The translations under genes and the position numbers were made by a program. Under the pieces are notes generated by a model that saw only the letters and a list, made by a program, of their open reading frames with translations, was not told where the DNA came from and searched no databases. From contig DBQQ01000008.1 of assembly GCA_002305315.1 (NCBI GenBank), positions 1 through 14,752 on the forward strand: a stretch of 14,752 bases of DNA, read 5' to 3'. This stretch comes from Clostridiales bacterium UBA1390 (GTDB lineage Bacteria > Bacillota > Clostridia > Lachnospirales > Bianqueaceae). Of this stretch, positions 7,372 through 14,323 are shown in pieces (positions within the stretch are counted from its first letter, which is position 1; every line of letters starts with the position of its first letter).

Positions 7372-7423
7372 AGCCTCCTTTCTGGTGTCTATTGAGTATA
7401 CCAGAAAGGAGGCTGAATTGCAA
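7372..7423 (-). promoter_or_regulatory. Nuclease gene promoter within a 14-bp inverted repeat
   Basis: On the minus strand TTGCAA (7423-7418), 17 bp, TATACT (7400-7395) make a good promoter. AGCCTCCTTTCTGG (7372-7385) and its exact complement CCAGAAAGGAGGCT (7401-7414) flank a 15-nt loop that contains the -10. The arm nearer the gene includes the ribosome binding site. A transcript begun at the predicted start (about 7388) carries one arm only. A read-through transcript from bofA carries both and would bury the ribosome binding site in a hairpin. Confidence 0.75.
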
Positions 7424-7451
7424 GAAAATATAGAATTTTCTTATAATTTGC

Positions 7452-7709
7452 TCATATCCAGATCCCCCATAGGATCAGCAGAATCAGGCCGGGAAGGCCT
7501 AGGAACATACAGATGAGCATGGTCCATAGATTGACACCGATGGGGAAGATGGGCCATATCTCCGCGATGATGGACAAAGCCAGCATGCCGAATAGGACGT
7601 TGAGAACCAGGCGCAGAGCCAGGCGGAAAAAGCGGGGCGAGATCATGGCCAAGACAGAGAGGGAAAGGATTATAATACCGCATAAGATTAAGGCTTCGGT
7701 TCCGGACAT
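7452..7709 (-). CDS. bofA: BofA-family pro-sigma-K processing inhibitor
   Basis: BofA holds the SpoIVFB protease inactive in the outer forespore membrane of sporulating cells until the forespore signals. This 85-aa protein is almost wholly hydrophobic, with segments at about 5-24, 33-50 and 62-84. It matches the family in the C-terminal half: IGVN (57-60), then a hydrophobic run and GLPG (71-74) before the last membrane stretch. The length fits (87 aa in B. subtilis). Context supports the call: in B. subtilis bofA lies just after recR. Here it is inverted and separated from recR by the 52-bp array and a nuclease-like gene. AAAGGA lies about 9 nt before the ATG, and a sigma-E-like promoter lies upstream. 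Confidence 0.8.
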   Translation of the reverse strand: MSGTEALILCGIIILSLSVLAMISPRFFRLALRLVLNVLFGMLALSIIAEIWPIFPIGVNLWTMLICMFLGLPGLILLILWGIWI

Positions 7710-7739
7710 GCATCGTCATCCTTTGCATCATTGTTGTAC

Positions 7740-7768
7740 AATGTATGCATGACCGGCGCATTTTATGC
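7740..7768 (-). promoter_or_regulatory. Possible sigma-E promoter of bofA
   Basis: On the minus strand CATACATT (7747-7740) matches the sigma-E -10 consensus CATACAHT. GCATAAA (7768-7762) lies 14 bp upstream and matches 5 of 7 positions of the -35 consensus KMATATT. Sporulation-specific expression is expected for bofA. Confidence 0.5.
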
Positions 7769-7773
7769 GGATA

Positions 7774-9159
7774 TTACTGTACGTCTGTTTCTGCGATGAG
7801 GGCAGGTCGCGGATCTGAGCCCATAGGCAGTACTTCGTAATGATCGAGATAAAGACCATGTACGTGGCGGGCCCACAGCCCATAGGCGGGAGCATCACCC
7901 ATATCGTCGATCATATGCGCATCCGGGTATACGCCGTACATCTCAGGAATATCGGTTTCTGACAGCACAGGTTTCTCAGAAGCGCGTTGATGAAGATGGA
8001 TGTCCTTCAGTGCAATTTCTTCAATGGCCTTTTCTGGAATGCCGATGAAGTAAGAACCGCGTGGACCGTTATTTTCGCCGTCGATGTCCTCGAAGAGAAT
8101 ATGCCGCATGGTACTCAGTGGTGGTACGGGATCCTCAGGTTTTACGCGGCCCCGTTTCTCCAGCCGCAGGAAGAAGGGACTCATAGCGCGTATGACATGA
8201 ACATGATGTACCCAGATGTTTTCTACAGTGCCGCCGTCTACGGCTTCCCAGGAAAAGGCGGAATCGGAATCTGCGTGTTTGATCCGGCGCATCTCTTCCG
8301 AGACGCCGCCAACGGTGCAGTTTCGTATCAGGACATTGCGAAAATCGCCCTGAGAATCGGTGCCAAATTTGACAGCATTGCAGGAAGATAGGAAAAGACT
8401 GTCTTCTATCAGGATATTTTCGCCAGTCATCTGGGAGGCGCCTTTGAAGCAGAGTGCATCGTCGCCGGAGCTGACTTCACAGCGTCTCACAATGACATTG
8501 CGGCAGCCATCGATATCAATGCCATCGTTGTTGTAATTGGCCTGATTTTCCACATGGATATCTTCGATCAGAAGGTTTTCGCAGTGCAGATAATTCTGCA
8601 TCCAGCAGGCGGCATCCTTTAGGGTGATGTCTTTGATATGTACGTTGCGGCAGTCCAGAAAGCGCATGAGAAAAGGTCTGCCAGGCGTCCCATGGGCGGT
8701 TTCCTCGCCGGGAAAGTGATGCCCCTGCCCATCGATCTGGCCTTGTCCGCAGATCGAGACATTTTCACATCCCTCTGCAAAGATCAGAGATTGATGCATC
8801 CCCATATTGGTATCCTGCACCGTGCGTCTGCGCGCGATATGTTCTGGATAGTCTTCCAGATGAGGACTTCCCAGCAGCCGGGCAGTAGTGGCCACTTCCA
8901 GACGAATCCCGGAACGCATGACCAGAGTCCCGGATACATAATCACCCTGTGAAAGCAGGACAGTACCTCCTCCCGCCTCAGCAGCCGTATCGATGGCTTT
9001 TTGAATGAAGGACGTGGCGAGTCCGCCGGTAAATCCGCATTGCTCGGGCGTAATGACGAGGTCGGAACCATGCCAGCCGTGCAGCGAATGGGTCAATTCT
9101 TCAGCCATCTGTGTGAGATGACATTTAAGAGAAACCGTCCAAGATGGTAATATAGACAT
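7774..9159 (-). CDS. Glycoside hydrolase family 28 (polygalacturonase-like), cytoplasmic
   Basis: This 461-aa right-handed beta-helix enzyme is probably an exo-acting hydrolase of oligogalacturonides. Many VxIxGxGxIDGxG and NVxIxNC-type rungs are visible. GH28 acidic motifs are present as NNDGIDIDG (210-218) and SGDDALC (231-237), and a basic RIK occurs at 292-294. The usual GHG histidine motif is not evident; the matching place reads SSCNAVKFGT (258-267), a variant I know from GH28-like bacterial proteins. There is no signal peptide, so it should act on imported oligomers. The start is ATG 9159, 8 nt after AAAGGAG; an in-frame GTG at 9168 would touch that site. It is divergent from a MerR-type gene, and an alpha-galacturonidase-like GH4 gene lies beyond. 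The exact substrate is uncertain; rhamnogalacturonan-type oligomers are an alternative. Confidence 0.88.
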   Translation of the reverse strand: MSILPSWTVSLKCHLTQMAEELTHSLHGWHGSDLVITPEQCGFTGGLATSFIQKAIDTAAEAGGGTVLLSQGDYVSGTLVMRSGIRLEVATTARLLGSPHLEDYPEHIARRRTVQDTNMGMHQSLIFAEGCENVSICGQGQIDGQGHHFPGEETAHGTPGRPFLMRFLDCRNVHIKDITLKDAACWMQNYLHCENLLIEDIHVENQANYNNDGIDIDGCRNVIVRRCEVSSGDDALCFKGASQMTGENILIEDSLFLSSCNAVKFGTDSQGDFRNVLIRNCTVGGVSEEMRRIKHADSDSAFSWEAVDGGTVENIWVHHVHVIRAMSPFFLRLEKRGRVKPEDPVPPLSTMRHILFEDIDGENNGPRGSYFIGIPEKAIEEIALKDIHLHQRASEKPVLSETDIPEMYGVYPDAHMIDDMGDAPAYGLWARHVHGLYLDHYEVLPMGSDPRPALIAETDVQ

Positions 9160-9175
9160 AGAATTCACTCCTTTT

Positions 9176-9211
9176 TACGCCTATTATAACGTAAAATGGC
9201 GTAGGGGTAAA
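9176..9211 (-). promoter_or_regulatory. GH28 gene promoter with TACGCC/GGCGTA dyad
   Basis: On the minus strand TTTACC (9211-9206), 17 bp, TATAAT (9188-9183). An inverted repeat TACGCC (9176-9181) and GGCGTA (9198-9203) brackets the -10. It is a candidate operator for the divergently encoded MerR-type regulator. The 12-mer TATAATAGGCGT here also occurs at the start of the first 103-bp repeat (10137-10148). Confidence 0.7.
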
Positions 9212-9226
9212 GAGGTTTGGGGATAT

Positions 9227-9255
9227 TTGCTTTTTAAATCGAAGATTGTTATAAT
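9227..9255 (+). promoter_or_regulatory. merR-type gene promoter
   Basis: TTGCTT (9227-9232), 17-bp spacer, TATAAT (9250-9255), 22 nt before the start codon, divergent from the GH28 promoter. Confidence 0.75.
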
Positions 9256-9277
9256 AAGGGAAAAGGAGGATAGTACA

Positions 9278-10129
9278 ATGAGTAGTTTCTACGCCAAAAA
9301 CTATTATTCCATTGGGGAGTTGGCCCGATATCAGAATATATCCAAGCAGACACTGATTTATTATGATCGAATCGGCCTGTTTCGGCCGGCTTATGTGGAT
9401 CCTCATACGGGATATCGCTACTATAGCCCCAAACAGATTGATTATCTGGACACGATTTTAATTATGAAGAAAATCGGGTTTTCACTCGAAGAAATCAAGG
9501 ATCATATGAAGAATTACAATCTGGAAAATAGCTCGCTGATTCTTAAGAAACAGCTTCATGTGATTGATGAGCAGATTCAGGAGCTGAAAATGATCCGAAG
9601 TCGAGTGCAGCATAGGTGTGTTTCGATGGAAGAAGCGCTGAAATACCGTTCCAATCCGATTGTGGTAGAACCGGTTCCGCGCCGATTTATTTTATGGCAT
9701 AAAGTAGATGCGCCGTATTCTTTGGAGGAAGTGAGCATTGCAACGAAAAAATGTTTTGCGGATGCGGAGGAGCAAAAGCTCCCGATCTTCTTTCAGACCG
9801 GTGTCATCGTACCCCAAGTTCATATCGAGCAGCAAAAATTTGCACAGGCGACGATAGCCTTTGTACCCATCGAATTTAATACGAGGGCGAAAAACTTAAA
9901 AGAGCTGCCAGCAGGAATGAGTGCTTGTATTTATCATTTTGGCACGTATGCATCCATAGACCAGTCGTACCGTAAGCTGATTTCATATTGTCAGGAGAAA
10001 GGTTTGAAGCGAATTTCGGATTCCTATGAGTTCTGTATCAATGATTATATTACCTCCGGGGATGAGTCGGAATACATCACGAAAATCATGTTTTATATTG
10101 AGCGGGAGAAGTCTTGCGGCAGAAGATAG
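9278..10129 (+). CDS. MerR-family regulator with GyrI-like effector domain
   Basis: This is a 283-aa transcription factor. The N-terminal winged helix is clear: YYSIGELARYQNISKQTLIY (9-28), YDRIGLFRPAYVD (29-41), GYRYYSPKQIDYLDTI (45-60) and the MKKIGFSLEEIK segment (63-74). A coiled dimerisation helix follows at about 85-115. Residues from about 125 onward resemble the BmrR/GyrI small-molecule-binding domain, ending in ISDSYEFCINDY and a final strand. The ATG at 9278 has AAAAGGAGG 8 nt upstream. It sits between a GH28 and a GH4 gene, so it likely senses a sugar acid or oligomer and controls one or both; this is inference. The codons for residues 4-7 contain TTTCTACGCCAA, identical to part of the 52-bp array type-A core. 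Confidence 0.9.
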   Translation: MSSFYAKNYYSIGELARYQNISKQTLIYYDRIGLFRPAYVDPHTGYRYYSPKQIDYLDTILIMKKIGFSLEEIKDHMKNYNLENSSLILKKQLHVIDEQIQELKMIRSRVQHRCVSMEEALKYRSNPIVVEPVPRRFILWHKVDAPYSLEEVSIATKKCFADAEEQKLPIFFQTGVIVPQVHIEQQKFAQATIAFVPIEFNTRAKNLKELPAGMSACIYHFGTYASIDQSYRKLISYCQEKGLKRISDSYEFCINDYITSGDESEYITKIMFYIEREKSCGRR

Positions 10130-10142
10130 ATCGTGATATAAT
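10114..10142 (+). promoter_or_regulatory. Promoter-like element at the head of the 103-bp repeats
   Basis: TTGCGG (10114-10119), 17 bp, TATAAT (10137-10142). The -35 lies in the last codons of the merR-type gene and the -10 is the first part of repeat unit 1. It reads toward the GH4 gene. The matching element at the window end (14708-14736) has the same geometry. Confidence 0.6.
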
Positions 10143-10431
10143 AGGCGTGGCATGACAGATCTCGCGTATCGAAGAGATAGAGCCACGCCCCGAGATGGCC
10201 GCCAGAGGGCGTCCATCTCCGACAGTGCAGCAGGCACGATACAATAGGCGTGGCATGACAGCTCCCGCGTATCGGAGAGAAGGAGCCACGCCTCGAGATG
10301 GCCGCCAGGGGGCGCCCATCTCCGACAGTGCAGCAGGCACGATACAATAGGCGTGGCATGACAGCTCCCACGTATCGGAGAGATAGAGCCACGCCCCGAG
10401 ATGGCCGCCAGAGGGCGTCCATCTCCGACAG
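10135..10431 (+). repeat. Three tandem copies of a 103-bp structured repeat
   Basis: Units start at 10135, 10238 and 10341; the first two are 103 bp and the third lacks the last 12 bp. Each begins with a -10-like GATAYAAT followed by AGGCGTGGCATGACAG. Within a unit GGCGTGGC (10144-10151 in unit 1) pairs perfectly with GCCACGCC (10182-10189). Then GAGATGG (10192-10198) pairs with CCATCTC (10213-10219), enclosing CGCC/GGCG. The units occupy nearly all of the 334-bp gap before the GH4 gene and would form its leader if transcription starts at 10114-10142. A further partial copy lies at 14729-14752, so the element is dispersed. I do not recognise it as a known RNA family. Confidence 0.93.
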
Positions 10432-10463
10432 GTTATGTTTTATGGAGAAAGGTAGGGATTACG

Positions 10464-11855
10464 ATGGTAATTCAGGATGGAAAGGCTACTGGCGTCAAAA
10501 TCGCCTATATCGGTGGAGGTTCCCGCGGCTGGGCCTGGGGACTGATGAGCGATCTGGCCACAGAAGAAAGTATGAATGGTACAGTCTGCCTGTATGATAT
10601 TGATTTTCAGGCAGCGAAGGACAATGAAATCATCGGTAACAAGATCAAAGAGACGGAAGGCGTAAAGTCCGTATGGAAGTATGAAGCCGTTCGGACGCTG
10701 GAGGAAGCGCTCACAGGCGCCGATTTTGTCGTCATTTCGATTCTGCCGGGCACCTTCGATGAGATGGAGTCCGATGTACATACACCGGAGAAATATGGCA
10801 TTTATCAGTCGGTGGGAGACACCACTGGTCCGGGCGGTATTGTACGTGCGCTGAGAACAGTACCGATGTTCAGAGAGATCGCAGATGCGATCCGCAGCTA
10901 TTGCCCAGAGGCATGGGTGATCAACTACACCAATCCGATGACCATCTGCGTGCGCGCACTCTACGAGGAGTTCCCGCAGATTAAGGCCTTTGGATGCTGT
11001 CATGAGGTGTTTGGAACGCAGAAACTGCTGGTCGAAGCGTTGGCAGACATTGCAGGCATTCAGGGCGTAGAGCGTCATGAGATTAAGACCAATGTGCTGG
11101 GTGTCAACCATTTCACCTGGTTGGATTCCGCGTACTATCATAATCAGGATCTGTTCCCGATTTATGCGGAGTTTGCGGACAAGTACGCGGCGGAAGGCTT
11201 TAAGAAGATCACGCACGATAACTGGATGAATAAGTACTTTGGCTGTACACATCGCGTGAAGTTCGATCTGTTCCGCAGATATGGTTTGATTGCAGCGGCG
11301 GGGGATCGGCATCTGGCAGAGTTCTGCCCGGCCGCCTGGTATCTGAAGAATCCGGATGTGGCGGCAGGATGGGGATTCGGTCTGACTCCAGTAAGCTGGA
11401 GAAAGGAAGATTTGGTGCGCAGAAAGGAACGCAGCGCGCGTTTGGTATCCGGCGAGGAGAAGTTCACCCTGAACGAGACAGGGGAAGAAGGCGTGATGCA
11501 GATGAAGGCTTTGCTGGGTCTTACGACGCTGGTGACCAACGTGAATATCCCCAACTACGGACAGCAGGATGGTCTGCCCTATGGTGCGGTGGTAGAGACC
11601 AATGCCGTATTTACCGGCGACAGTGTGACACCGGTACTGGCGGGTGGTCTGCCGTCAGATGTACTGTCTCTGGTGAGTCGGATCTCCAATAATCAGGAGG
11701 CCGTGATCGAGGGCATCTTTACCAAGGATAAAGAGTTGGTGCTGGATGCATTCTGTAACGATCCGCTGGTGACATGTTCCCTGGAGGATGCCAGAAAGCT
11801 GTATCAGGAGATGACAGAGAATACGAAGAAGTATCTGGAAGGCTGGGAACTGTAA
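10464..11855 (+). CDS. GH4 alpha-galacturonidase-like enzyme (LplD type)
   Basis: GH4 enzymes use NAD+ and a divalent metal in an oxidation-elimination mechanism. This 463-aa protein has the dinucleotide-binding IAYIGGGSRGW (13-23) with D45 at the end of the second strand. It also has VGDTTGPGGI (117-126), INYTNPM (153-159), the CHEV motif at 179-182 and NHF (215-217); C179 and H216 are the expected metal ligands. CHEV is the motif reported for B. subtilis LplD, an alpha-galacturonidase, whereas other GH4 subgroups differ here. The nearby GH28 gene agrees with galacturonide breakdown. The start at 10464 follows AAAGGTAGGG; the open frame upstream runs into the repeats and lacks a ribosome binding site. 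The mRNA leader probably contains the 103-bp repeats. Confidence 0.9.
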   Translation: MVIQDGKATGVKIAYIGGGSRGWAWGLMSDLATEESMNGTVCLYDIDFQAAKDNEIIGNKIKETEGVKSVWKYEAVRTLEEALTGADFVVISILPGTFDEMESDVHTPEKYGIYQSVGDTTGPGGIVRALRTVPMFREIADAIRSYCPEAWVINYTNPMTICVRALYEEFPQIKAFGCCHEVFGTQKLLVEALADIAGIQGVERHEIKTNVLGVNHFTWLDSAYYHNQDLFPIYAEFADKYAAEGFKKITHDNWMNKYFGCTHRVKFDLFRRYGLIAAAGDRHLAEFCPAAWYLKNPDVAAGWGFGLTPVSWRKEDLVRRKERSARLVSGEEKFTLNETGEEGVMQMKALLGLTTLVTNVNIPNYGQQDGLPYGAVVETNAVFTGDSVTPVLAGGLPSDVLSLVSRISNNQEAVIEGIFTKDKELVLDAFCNDPLVTCSLEDARKLYQEMTENTKKYLEGWEL

Positions 11856-11865
11856 GATTAATACG

Positions 11866-11893
11866 AACGGAGGCGCATAGACGCCTCCGTTTT
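11866..11893 (+). terminator. Terminator after the GH4 gene
   Basis: ACGGAGGCG (11867-11875) pairs with CGCCTCCGT (11882-11890) across a 6-nt loop, followed by a short T run. It separates GH4 from rarA; no clear promoter is visible between it and the rarA start. Confidence 0.85.
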
Positions 11894-11923
11894 CACAAAC
11901 AGACAGATCAAGAGGATGAGAAG

Positions 11924-13243
11924 ATGGATCTATTCGAGTATAACAAGCAGCAGGAGTTAAAGGAGAGCGGGCCTTTGGCCTATCGGATGCGGCCGCGCAG
12001 CCTGGAAGAGTTCGTGGGGCAGGAAGAGATCGTAGGGCAAGGAACACTCCTGTATCGGGCGATCAAGGCGGATCGTCTGGGATCGGTGATTTTTTACGGC
12101 CCTCCAGGCAGTGGAAAGACCACGCTGGCCAGGATTATCGCGAATTCCACAAGATCCAGCTTCCGGCAGTTGAATGCGGTCACGGCGGGGAAAAAGGATA
12201 TCGAGGCCGTAGTGCAGGAAGCGGGTGATACGCTGAGTCTTTCGGGACGGCGAACCATTCTTTTCATTGATGAGATCCACCGTTTCAATAAGGCGCAGCA
12301 GGATGCACTGCTGCCCGCCGTGGAGGAAGGAAGGATCATTCTGATTGGAGCGACGACAGAAAATCCTTATTTTGAAGTCAATGGAGCGCTCTTGTCTCGT
12401 TCGCGCATATTTGAATTGCGGCCTTTGTCCGAAAACCATATTCGGAGACTTCTGCGCAGAGCCCTGGAGGATCGAGAGCGAGGGCTGGGCAACATGAATT
12501 TGGAATTGACAGAAGAGGCCGAGATCTTCCTGGCCCGAATGAGCAGTGGGGATGCCAGAACCGCCCTCAGTGCTTTGGAACTGGGCGCCCTGACGACACC
12601 GCCGGATGAACGGGGTGTGATTCGACTGGATCTTTCGGTGGCAGAACAATGTATTCAGAAAAAAGCCTATGCCTTTGATAAAGATGGAGACGCCCATTAC
12701 GATCTTCTGAGTTGTTTTCAAAAATCGATACGGGGCAGTGATCCGGATGCGGCGCTGCATTATCTGGCAAGACTTTTGAAGGGCGGGGATCTGAAATCTA
12801 TTGGACGGCGTCTTCTGGTCATCGCCTCAGAAGATATCGGCCTGGCATATCCCAGCGCGATCAGCATTGTGAAAGCCTGTGTAGATGCGGCGCTGCAGGT
12901 GGGGCTGCCCGAGGCGCAGATCAATTTGTCGCAGGCCGTCATTCTGCTGGCGACTTCGCCAAAATCCAATTCGGCGGCGCAGGGGATCGGAGAGGCCATG
13001 GCGGATCTGGAGAGACGGAACCTGGGTGAGCTTCCGGCGCATCTGCGAGATGCCCATTATGGAGGGGCCGCGAAGCTGGGACATGGACTGTCTTATAAGT
13101 ATCCTCACGATTATCCGAATCATTACGTGAAGCAGCAATACATGCCGGATGCCTTAGAGGGAACCGTATATTATCATCCGGGAGAAAACAAGAACGAAAG
13201 GGCTATTCGACAGTATATGCAGGATCTGAAAAAAGAAGAATAG
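11924..13243 (+). CDS. rarA: Replication-associated recombination protein A (RarA/MgsA)
   Basis: RarA is a tetrameric AAA+ ATPase related to clamp loaders and the RuvB group, acting at stalled forks. The 439-aa protein shows Walker A GPPGSGKTT (59-67), Walker B FIDEIHRF (114-121), sensor-1 GATTENP (142-148) and the SRS motif (158-160). The family-specific C-terminal half includes SEDIGLAYP and the long YKYPHDYPNHYVKQQY segment. Full length. ATG 11924 is chosen because GAGG lies 8 nt upstream and the protein then begins with the typical MDLFEYN; the open frame extends further upstream but into the GH4 gene. It is probably expressed from read-through or a weak promoter in the 30 bp after the GH4 terminator. 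Confidence 0.96.
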   Translation: MDLFEYNKQQELKESGPLAYRMRPRSLEEFVGQEEIVGQGTLLYRAIKADRLGSVIFYGPPGSGKTTLARIIANSTRSSFRQLNAVTAGKKDIEAVVQEAGDTLSLSGRRTILFIDEIHRFNKAQQDALLPAVEEGRIILIGATTENPYFEVNGALLSRSRIFELRPLSENHIRRLLRRALEDRERGLGNMNLELTEEAEIFLARMSSGDARTALSALELGALTTPPDERGVIRLDLSVAEQCIQKKAYAFDKDGDAHYDLLSCFQKSIRGSDPDAALHYLARLLKGGDLKSIGRRLLVIASEDIGLAYPSAISIVKACVDAALQVGLPEAQINLSQAVILLATSPKSNSAAQGIGEAMADLERRNLGELPAHLRDAHYGGAAKLGHGLSYKYPHDYPNHYVKQQYMPDALEGTVYYHPGENKNERAIRQYMQDLKKEE

Positions 13244-13271
13244 CACAATTTTCTCCCTTCCGTCATACAAT
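13243..13271 (+). promoter_or_regulatory. Possible sigma-E promoter of the 161-aa protein
   Basis: CATACAAT (13264-13271) is an exact sigma-E -10 match. GCACAAT (13243-13249), 14 bp upstream, matches 5 of 7 positions of KMATATT. The geometry equals that of the bofA promoter candidate. The start codon is 28 nt downstream. Confidence 0.45.
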
Positions 13272-13299
13272 GCTGGTAGAAACGGAAAGGAGACCAGGA

Positions 13300-13785
13300 A
13301 TGCATTCTAGTTTCAAAGGAGCTTCCGCCAACTGCCGCATCTATTACGGCCCAGCGCCAGCCATGACATATCCGGATCCGAAAGAGATGCCTCGGGAAGC
13401 GGCCATCTCCGCTGAGGGAGATGGAGGACCTAGACGGGCGGTGGAACAGATTGCTCCGATGCCTATACAGAATATTCCGCCGGATCAGTTCGGCCTGGAT
13501 GAAGTGGATCGAGCGGAGCTGCGCAGAATGGAGCCCAATGCGGTACGGGAGCTTATGCCGTATATCCGCAGAGAGAGCGATCGAATGGAATCAGAAGGAA
13601 ATATTCTGCGAGATGAGTCTTTGGATGCGGCGCATGTGCAGCGAGGTGTGGAAAATATCATGAGACAGTTGGGCGTACATCATGAGCCGGGAGGATACCT
13701 GGAAGAAATGGTGACATTGATGCTGCTTAGCGAGATATTTGACCGCAGGCGGCGCTGTCGTAGGATGGGTGTGTGCGGACGATGA
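13300..13785 (+). CDS. Uncharacterised protein, possibly sporulation-related
   Basis: I do not recognise this 161-aa protein. The first 65 residues are rich in Pro, Ala and Gly and look disordered (YYGPAPAMTYPDPKEMPREA). Residues 66-125 are charged and helical. The C-terminal part has GVHHEPGGYLEEMVTLMLLSE (125-145), then a basic stretch of five arginines and two cysteines (RRRRCRRMGVC). There is no signal peptide and no membrane segment. AAAGGAG lies about 7 nt before the ATG at 13300, which favours it over an in-frame ATG at 13270 that lies in the promoter -10. The sigma-E-like promoter suggests expression during sporulation; that is inference. It ends in a terminator shared with the converging Lrp-type gene. 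Confidence 0.75.
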   Translation: MHSSFKGASANCRIYYGPAPAMTYPDPKEMPREAAISAEGDGGPRRAVEQIAPMPIQNIPPDQFGLDEVDRAELRRMEPNAVRELMPYIRRESDRMESEGNILRDESLDAAHVQRGVENIMRQLGVHHEPGGYLEEMVTLMLLSEIFDRRRRCRRMGVCGR

Positions 13786-13822
13786 AAAACGCCTCTTTCG
13801 GAGTGACCCGGAAGAGGCGTTT
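13786..13822. terminator. Bidirectional terminator between converging genes
   Basis: AAACGCCTCTT (13787-13797) pairs perfectly with AAGAGGCGTTT (13812-13822). The T run is better on the minus strand (TTTTT after the stem), serving the Lrp-type gene, and short on the plus strand. Confidence 0.85.
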
Positions 13823-13827
13823 GATAA

Positions 13828-14286
13828 TTAACCTTCCAACGCTGGAGGAGAGATGGAATGCTCCATCTTTAATGCAGAAAGTACTACGTTACTCTGTGTT
13901 TTGACAACGCAGGGAATACTGCGAATGTGGTTAAAAATCCGTTCGAAAGAAGAAGTATCTTCTGTGATGATCTTTAAACAGCAATCAAAACTGCCGGCAA
14001 TGAAATAGTACTCAGTAATAGCAGGCTCGCTTAAAATATACTCTGTGAATTCTGCGTTTTCTGCAAAATTATTCAGTGTAACCAGCATGATGACTGTCAG
14101 ATCTTTATGAAAAGCTTTAGGATTTAAAATTGTCGTGTATTGCTGAATCATGCCGGAATTTTCCAGCTTCTTTAACCGCTCACCAACGGCTGAAACAGAA
14201 AGATTGACCTGGTTGCTGATTTCTGACAGAGTCACTCGAGCGTCTTTTAATAGGAGCGTCAGAATTTCGTTATCAATGCGATCCAT
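13828..14286 (-). CDS. Lrp/AsnC family transcriptional regulator
   Basis: This 152-aa protein has the two-domain Lrp architecture. The helix-turn-helix begins MDRIDNEILTLLLKDARVTL (1-20), with SEISNQVNLSVSAVGERLKKLE (21-42) as recognition unit and the wing GMIQQYTTILNP. The RAM domain (about 65-150) contains a GSFDCCLKI strand where Lrp proteins usually have a GxxDxxL-type motif. Lrp-family proteins sense amino acids or related ligands; the target here is unknown. ATG 14286 has AGGAGG 8 nt upstream and gives the standard family start, so the longer open frame to 14352 is rejected. It is alone on the minus strand, with its own promoter and terminator. Confidence 0.93.
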   Translation of the reverse strand: MDRIDNEILTLLLKDARVTLSEISNQVNLSVSAVGERLKKLENSGMIQQYTTILNPKAFHKDLTVIMLVTLNNFAENAEFTEYILSEPAITEYYFIAGSFDCCLKIITEDTSSFERIFNHIRSIPCVVKTQSNVVLSALKMEHSISPPALEG

Positions 14287-14323
14287 CGGGAGTACCTCCT
14301 CTTGTTTCATGAGTGATATATTT

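Noticed and set aside
10086..10422. Minus-strand open frames with repeated peptides across the 103-bp repeats
   Set aside because: They arise from the tandem DNA repeat, lack ribosome binding sites, and repeat peptides in shifting frames because 103 is not a multiple of three.
13403..13424. Perfect 8-bp hairpin CCATCTCC/GGAGATGG inside the 161-aa gene, resembling the second stem of the 103-bp repeat
   Set aside because: The similarity covers about nine bases only, the hairpin lies in a coding region, and the rest of the repeat is absent.
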